A stretch of 7,292 bases of DNA, from NCBI GenBank assembly GCA_030039865.1, contig JASHUS010000065.1, positions 1-7,292 of the forward strand. The letters run 5' to 3'. This document shows positions 4,543 through 7,292 of the stretch, piece after piece. The stretch is from Thermoplasmata archaeon. Lineage in GTDB: Archaea; Thermoplasmatota; Thermoplasmata; Lutacidiplasmatales; UBA184. A program made the translations under genes and the position numbers. Each line of letters begins with the position of its first letter. Within the stretch, counting starts at the first letter, position 1. A model generated the notes under the pieces. It had not been told where the DNA came from. It saw only the letters and a list, made by a program, of their open reading frames with translations, and searched no databases.

Positions 4543-6000
4543 TCAGTCGAGCGACCACGTCGGTCCGCCGTACCCGTCGGGCCTCCGGGGCGGCGTGGAA
4601 CCCCCCATCTGGCCGGGTCGAGGGGTAGGCGGCCGATTGAGCTTTCGGCTCACGTACGCGTCGATCGCCTCGGCGACGCGTGAACCGGCGGCTTGGCCGA
4701 ATACGATCGATTTTCCGCCCGCGGCGAAGACCCCCTCGACGTCCGTCATCCAGTCCGGGCCCTTTCCCTGGGGCCAACTGTGGGGGGTCGCAAGGTCGAG
4801 CCCGGCAGGAAGATCGCCGATCTCGGCGACCTCGCCGGCCGCCACGACCAGCGTGTCGCAGGGAAGAGTCACCTCCGTCCCCGGGACGAGCTCGAGCTTG
4901 GATCGGCCCCGTGAATCCGGAGATCCGTCCCGCGTTAGTTGTACTGCGACTCCCTCGACGTGCTCGCCCCCGATGACCCGAGTGGGCGCGTGCTGGAAGA
5001 GGAACTTGACCCCCTCCGCTTCCGCTTCCGTGACCTCTTCGGGCCCGGCGGACATCTTCTCGCGAACGTTCCGGTAGACGAGCGTCACGTCCTTCGTCTC
5101 GAACATCCGCAGGCAGGAGCGCGCCGCATCGAAAGCGACGTCCCCCCCGCCGATGACGACCGTGACGCGACCGCGGCGGCCGAACCCCCCCTCGTCGGTG
5201 AGATTGATTTGGCGCAGTAACGGAAGTGCGGGGAACACTCCCGGGAGCTCCTCCCCGGGTACGCCCAGCAGGCGCGGCGCGGACGCGCCGAGCGCGAGCA
5301 GTACTGCGAGATAGCCCTCGTCCAACAGCGACTGCGGCGTGAAATCCCGCCCCGCCTCCTTGCCGCCGAGATACGTGATGTCGAGCCCCCGCCAGCGGGC
5401 GAGGTCCGTGTTCAGATCGTCCTCGGTGAGGTGGTACTTCGGGATCGTTTCGATCTGCCCGCCGAGGTACTTCTCCTTCTCGAACACCGTCACCGAGTAA
5501 CCCCGAAGCGAGAGCTCCCACGCCGCGTTGAGTCCGGTGGGACCCCCGCCGACGACCGCGATCCGCTGGTTCTTCGGCGCACTGGGCACGTAGAGGAGGT
5601 CGGACTTCCCGAAGCCGAGCGCGGCCCGCTTCAACTCGCGGATCGCGATCGGCGCGCCGCGATTGCCCGTGACGCAGTCCTCTTCGCAATAGTGATAGCA
5701 CGTCTTGCACAGCACGGTCGCGAACGAGTTGTCCTGCAACGTCAACTTCGCCGCGTCGTCGAACCGTCGCTGCGCGATCAGCTGAATGTAACCGCGGCAG
5801 TCCTGCGAGATCGGGCACGCCTGCACGCAGAACGGCATCGCGCAGTTGAGGCACCGCTGCGCCTCGAGCACGGCCTCCTCCAAGGTGTATGCCTGTTGGA
5901 TCTCCTCGAACGAATCGCGGCGCTCGTGGCCCGGATCCTCCGGAACCGGAACACGCTGGAACCGGGACAGCGGACTCGTGGGCCGACCGGGGTCCTGCAT
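4543..6000 (-). CDS. GltD-like Fe-S/FAD NAD(P)H-dependent oxidoreductase
   Basis: 485 residues, the usual length for glutamate synthase small subunit-like proteins, a family that also includes the N-terminal part of dihydropyrimidine dehydrogenase and NfnB. The N-terminal double [4Fe-4S] domain has C50-x2-C53-x4-C58-x3-C62 and C98-x2-C101-x3-C105-x3-C109, plus an extra C68. An FAD-binding Rossmann motif is at 149-163 (VVGGGPTGLNAAWEL) with E174 ending its second strand, followed by GGQIETIPKYHL. The NAD(P)H motif is GGGDVAFDAAR at 284-294, followed by VYRNVREKM. Near the C terminus the FAD-contact motif, normally Gly-Gly-Asp, reads G428-G429-K430. No large glutamate synthase subunit is in the window, so the partner could be a separate GltB-like, ferredoxin or other redox protein. 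True glutamate synthase activity should not be assumed. It is probably cytoplasmic. The tail after about 456 is Pro/Gly-rich. The ATG lacks a clear ribosome binding site. Confidence 0.9.
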   Translation of the reverse strand: MQDPGRPTSPLSRFQRVPVPEDPGHERRDSFEEIQQAYTLEEAVLEAQRCLNCAMPFCVQACPISQDCRGYIQLIAQRRFDDAAKLTLQDNSFATVLCKTCYHYCEEDCVTGNRGAPIAIRELKRAALGFGKSDLLYVPSAPKNQRIAVVGGGPTGLNAAWELSLRGYSVTVFEKEKYLGGQIETIPKYHLTEDDLNTDLARWRGLDITYLGGKEAGRDFTPQSLLDEGYLAVLLALGASAPRLLGVPGEELPGVFPALPLLRQINLTDEGGFGRRGRVTVVIGGGDVAFDAARSCLRMFETKDVTLVYRNVREKMSAGPEEVTEAEAEGVKFLFQHAPTRVIGGEHVEGVAVQLTRDGSPDSRGRSKLELVPGTEVTLPCDTLVVAAGEVAEIGDLPAGLDLATPHSWPQGKGPDWMTDVEGVFAAGGKSIVFGQAAGSRVAEAIDAYVSRKLNRPPTPRPGQMGGSTPPRRPDGYGGPTWSLD

Positions 6001-6018
6001 GACGGGCTTCCGACGGGC

Positions 6019-6050
6019 GTCCGGCCCGAAGCCGGGCGCACGTGCCGGAC
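6019..6050 (-). repeat. Inverted repeat in the leader of the oxidoreductase gene
   Basis: GTCCGGC (6019-6025) and GCCGGAC (6044-6050) form a perfect 7-bp inverted repeat, with a smaller competing pairing inside (CCCG with CGGG). It lies 19-50 bp before the ATG and could fold in the leader or bind a protein. The region is very GC-rich, so chance is a real alternative. Confidence 0.25.
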
Positions 6051-6068
6051 TCGCAAGCTCCGAACCGA

Positions 6069-6077
6069 GATTAATGG
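6069..6077 (-). promoter_or_regulatory. Weak TATA-like element upstream of the oxidoreductase gene
   Basis: The minus strand reads CCATTAATC, the only AT-rich run in the 141-bp gap before the oxidoreductase. With archaeal spacing it would start transcription near 6045 and give a leader of about 45 bases. The match to an archaeal TATA box is poor. Confidence 0.22.
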
Positions 6078-6141
6078 TCCGAGTCCCGCCGGGCGGGATG
6101 GCGTGGGCTCGAGCGCGGAAGCGGGATCGCTCGCCCCGATG

Positions 6142-6771
6142 TTACGGAGAAGGTTTCGCCCCGCCGGTCGCGGCGTAATGCAGGAGAACGAGGCCGGAGC
6201 GGAGTGCACGGGTCTCCAGGAGCCGGAAGTCGTGACGACCGGGGGCCCCGAGGGGCACCCCGTCTTCCTCGCTGTCCGGGTCCAGGTCCAACCGAAAGAG
6301 AGGCCTACCTCGTCCCACGATGCTCGGGGTCACGCTCAGGTAGAGCTCGTCGGCCAAGTCTTCCGCCAGCACGGACTGGACGAAGCGGGAACCGCCCCCG
6401 ACGAAGATGTTCTGGCCGGGGAGGGACCGCAGTCGGCCGATCTCCTCGGCGACCGGCCCCCGAAAGATCCGGGACTTCGACCAGTCGGCGGTCGCGAGCG
6501 TCTGGGAGAACACGACCTTATCGACGCGAGTGGAGAAGCGGGCGAAGGTGCGCGCGTGCTCATCTTCGTCGTCCACGCGGGCCGGCCAGTGCTCGGCCCA
6601 CTTGACGTAGGTCTTCCTCCCGAGCAGTATCGTGTCGACGTCCTTCCACGGGCCCGCCCACATCATTTCCCAGAACTCCCCGGAGGCGTCCGGCCCGAGA
6701 TCCCGGTCCTCGGTATACTCGGCTACGCCGTCCAAGGTCACGTACATGTGAATCAGGACCTTTCTCGGCAT
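6142..6771 (-). CDS. RibD C-terminal/dihydrofolate reductase-like protein
   Basis: 209 residues covering the whole RibD_C (DHFR-like) fold. Diagnostic features are the N-terminal strand leading into V11-T-L-D-G-V (the family's Ser/Thr-Leu-Asp-Gly motif), LLGRKTY at 49-55, the glycine-rich nucleotide loop NIFVGGG at 121-127, and the strand pair L143-Y-L-S-V-T-P then VGRGRPLF at 152-159. The family binds NAD(P)H and includes the reductase half of riboflavin synthesis (RibD) and many stand-alone proteins of unknown substrate, such as YyaP/YwjB of Bacillus. With no deaminase domain or riboflavin genes nearby, the stand-alone type is more likely. The preceding acetyltransferase gene ends 32 bp upstream, so the two are probably co-transcribed. 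A CCTACTTAGG element (6803-6812) overlapping that gene's stop could be an internal promoter. No strong ribosome binding site precedes the ATG. Confidence 0.85.
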   Translation of the reverse strand: MPRKVLIHMYVTLDGVAEYTEDRDLGPDASGEFWEMMWAGPWKDVDTILLGRKTYVKWAEHWPARVDDEDEHARTFARFSTRVDKVVFSQTLATADWSKSRIFRGPVAEEIGRLRSLPGQNIFVGGGSRFVQSVLAEDLADELYLSVTPSIVGRGRPLFRLDLDPDSEEDGVPLGAPGRHDFRLLETRALRSGLVLLHYAATGGAKPSP

Positions 6772-6803
6772 GGACCCAAACCGAACGACGGTAGTCGGAC
6801 TTC

Positions 6804-7292
6804 CTACTTAGGGGTTCGAGGGACGAGCGGCGCCGAGGGAGGAGGATACGGGCGGAACTCCTCAGCGAGAAGGCCCATCATCTCGCAGTCCTGGTAGCGG
6901 TCGTCGATCCGGAAATTGTCCCGTGCCCAGCCCTCCGAGCGGAATCCGAGGCGGGAAAGGACCGCGCGTGATGCGTCGTTCCCCCGGACGACGGCCGTCT
7001 CGATCCGGTGGAGACCCAAGGTTCGGAACGCGGCGTGGCACAGGCGGGACGCGGTCTCAGAGGCGACCCCCTGTCCCCAATAAGGTCGAGCCACCCAGTA
7101 ACCGATGTGGCCTCGGCGGTCTCGGGCCGAACGGATCTCGAGGCCGCACGAACCGATGATCTCCCCCGAGGCCCGAGCGGTGATTGCGAGTAGATAGGCG
7201 TCTCCCGAGCGCAGGCCCGCTCGCGCCTTTCGCACGAACGCTCGCGAATCCTCGAGAGTGTACCGAGCCCAGAGCGGGATCGTGCGCGTGAC
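6804..7292 (-). CDS. GNAT-family N-acetyltransferase, RimJ/RimL type (partial, 5' end outside window)
   Basis: The frame is open to the right edge and gives 162 residues; the true start is outside. The GTG at 7235 is internal, because the residues before it (IPLWARYTLEDSRAFV) match the usual RimL-like segment in which a Pro-x-(T/S)-x-E-D-A motif leads into a helix. The acetyl-CoA pyrophosphate loop is P-Y-W-G-Q-G-V-A-S-E (about 70-79), the normal R/Q-x-x-G-x-G/A signature. It is followed by the conserved LGLHRIE and then N-x-x-S-R-x-V-L-x-R-L-G-F-R-x-E-G, both typical of RimJ/RimL-like enzymes. These transfer acetyl groups to protein N termini or small amines; the substrate cannot be told. 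The stop lies 32 bp before the DHFR-like gene. The protein ends with a short Pro-rich tail. Confidence 0.9.
   Translation of the reverse strand, partial: VTRTIPLWARYTLEDSRAFVRKARAGLRSGDAYLLAITARASGEIIGSCGLEIRSARDRRGHIGYWVARPYWGQGVASETASRLCHAAFRTLGLHRIETAVVRGNDASRAVLSRLGFRSEGWARDNFRIDDRYQDCEMMGLLAEEFRPYPPPSAPLVPRTPK

Noticed and set aside
4451..5854. Open frame of 467 codons on the minus strand
   Set aside because: It overlaps the oxidoreductase in another frame; composition is Arg/Gly/Ala-rich and no motifs are seen, whereas the oxidoreductase frame has all family motifs.
6001..6141. Possible small gene or RNA between the reductase and oxidoreductase genes
   Set aside because: No frame with a credible start, ribosome binding site and coding-like composition; only an inverted repeat and a weak AT-rich element are visible.
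5431..6897. Long open frame of 488 codons on the plus strand
   Set aside because: It runs antisense across the well-supported oxidoreductase, DHFR-like and acetyltransferase genes, has no domain-like sequence, and reflects GC-rich antisense codons lacking stops.
1..7292. CRISPR array, insertion sequence, tRNA or rRNA
   Set aside because: No regularly spaced direct repeats, no transposase-like frame with terminal repeats, and no tRNA-like arm pattern or rRNA-like block was seen on either strand by eye.

Overview
The window is a GC-rich stretch (about two thirds G+C by eye) of what is most likely an archaeon, possibly of the Thermoplasmata type. That placement is an inference. It rests on an Lrp/AsnC-like regulator with two helix-turn-helix units, a small zinc-ribbon protein behind a plausible archaeal TATA box with a very short leader, a secreted YVTN-type beta-propeller, and the lack of obvious bacterial -35/-10 promoters. 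The sensor-kinase and oxidoreductase families are shared with bacteria, so this is not proof.

Layout. On the plus strand, positions 1-1392 hold a tightly overlapping signalling cassette: the ATPase end of a histidine kinase (cut by the left edge), a single-domain response regulator, and a second single-domain receiver with an unusual internal insertion. Everything else is on the minus strand. In order of transcription from the right edge these are a GNAT acetyltransferase (cut by the right edge), a RibD-C/dihydrofolate-reductase-like protein, a GltD-like Fe-S/FAD oxidoreductase, a tandem-HTH Lrp/AsnC-like regulator, a secreted seven-bladed YVTN propeller protein, and a 74-residue zinc-ribbon protein. 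The two strands converge between 1392 and 1531. That gap holds three inverted repeats in a row; the last two abut exactly and present the same loop motif, GGGGAG.

How the genes may work together. The kinase and its two receivers look like one phosphorelay without a DNA-binding output. The acetyltransferase and reductase genes are 32 bp apart and probably co-transcribed. The GltD-like enzyme lies 167 bp upstream of the Lrp/AsnC-like gene, in the same direction. Such regulators often act on amino-acid and nitrogen metabolism, so a link is possible but not shown. The gaps upstream of the regulator and the propeller gene are rich in short dyads that could be operators. I see no RNA genes, CRISPR array, insertion sequence or attachment site. 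The most unusual signals are the convergent hairpin array, the inserted receiver domain, the altered FAD-contact motif of the oxidoreductase (Gly-Gly-Lys where the family has Gly-Gly-Asp), and the dyad cluster before the propeller gene.
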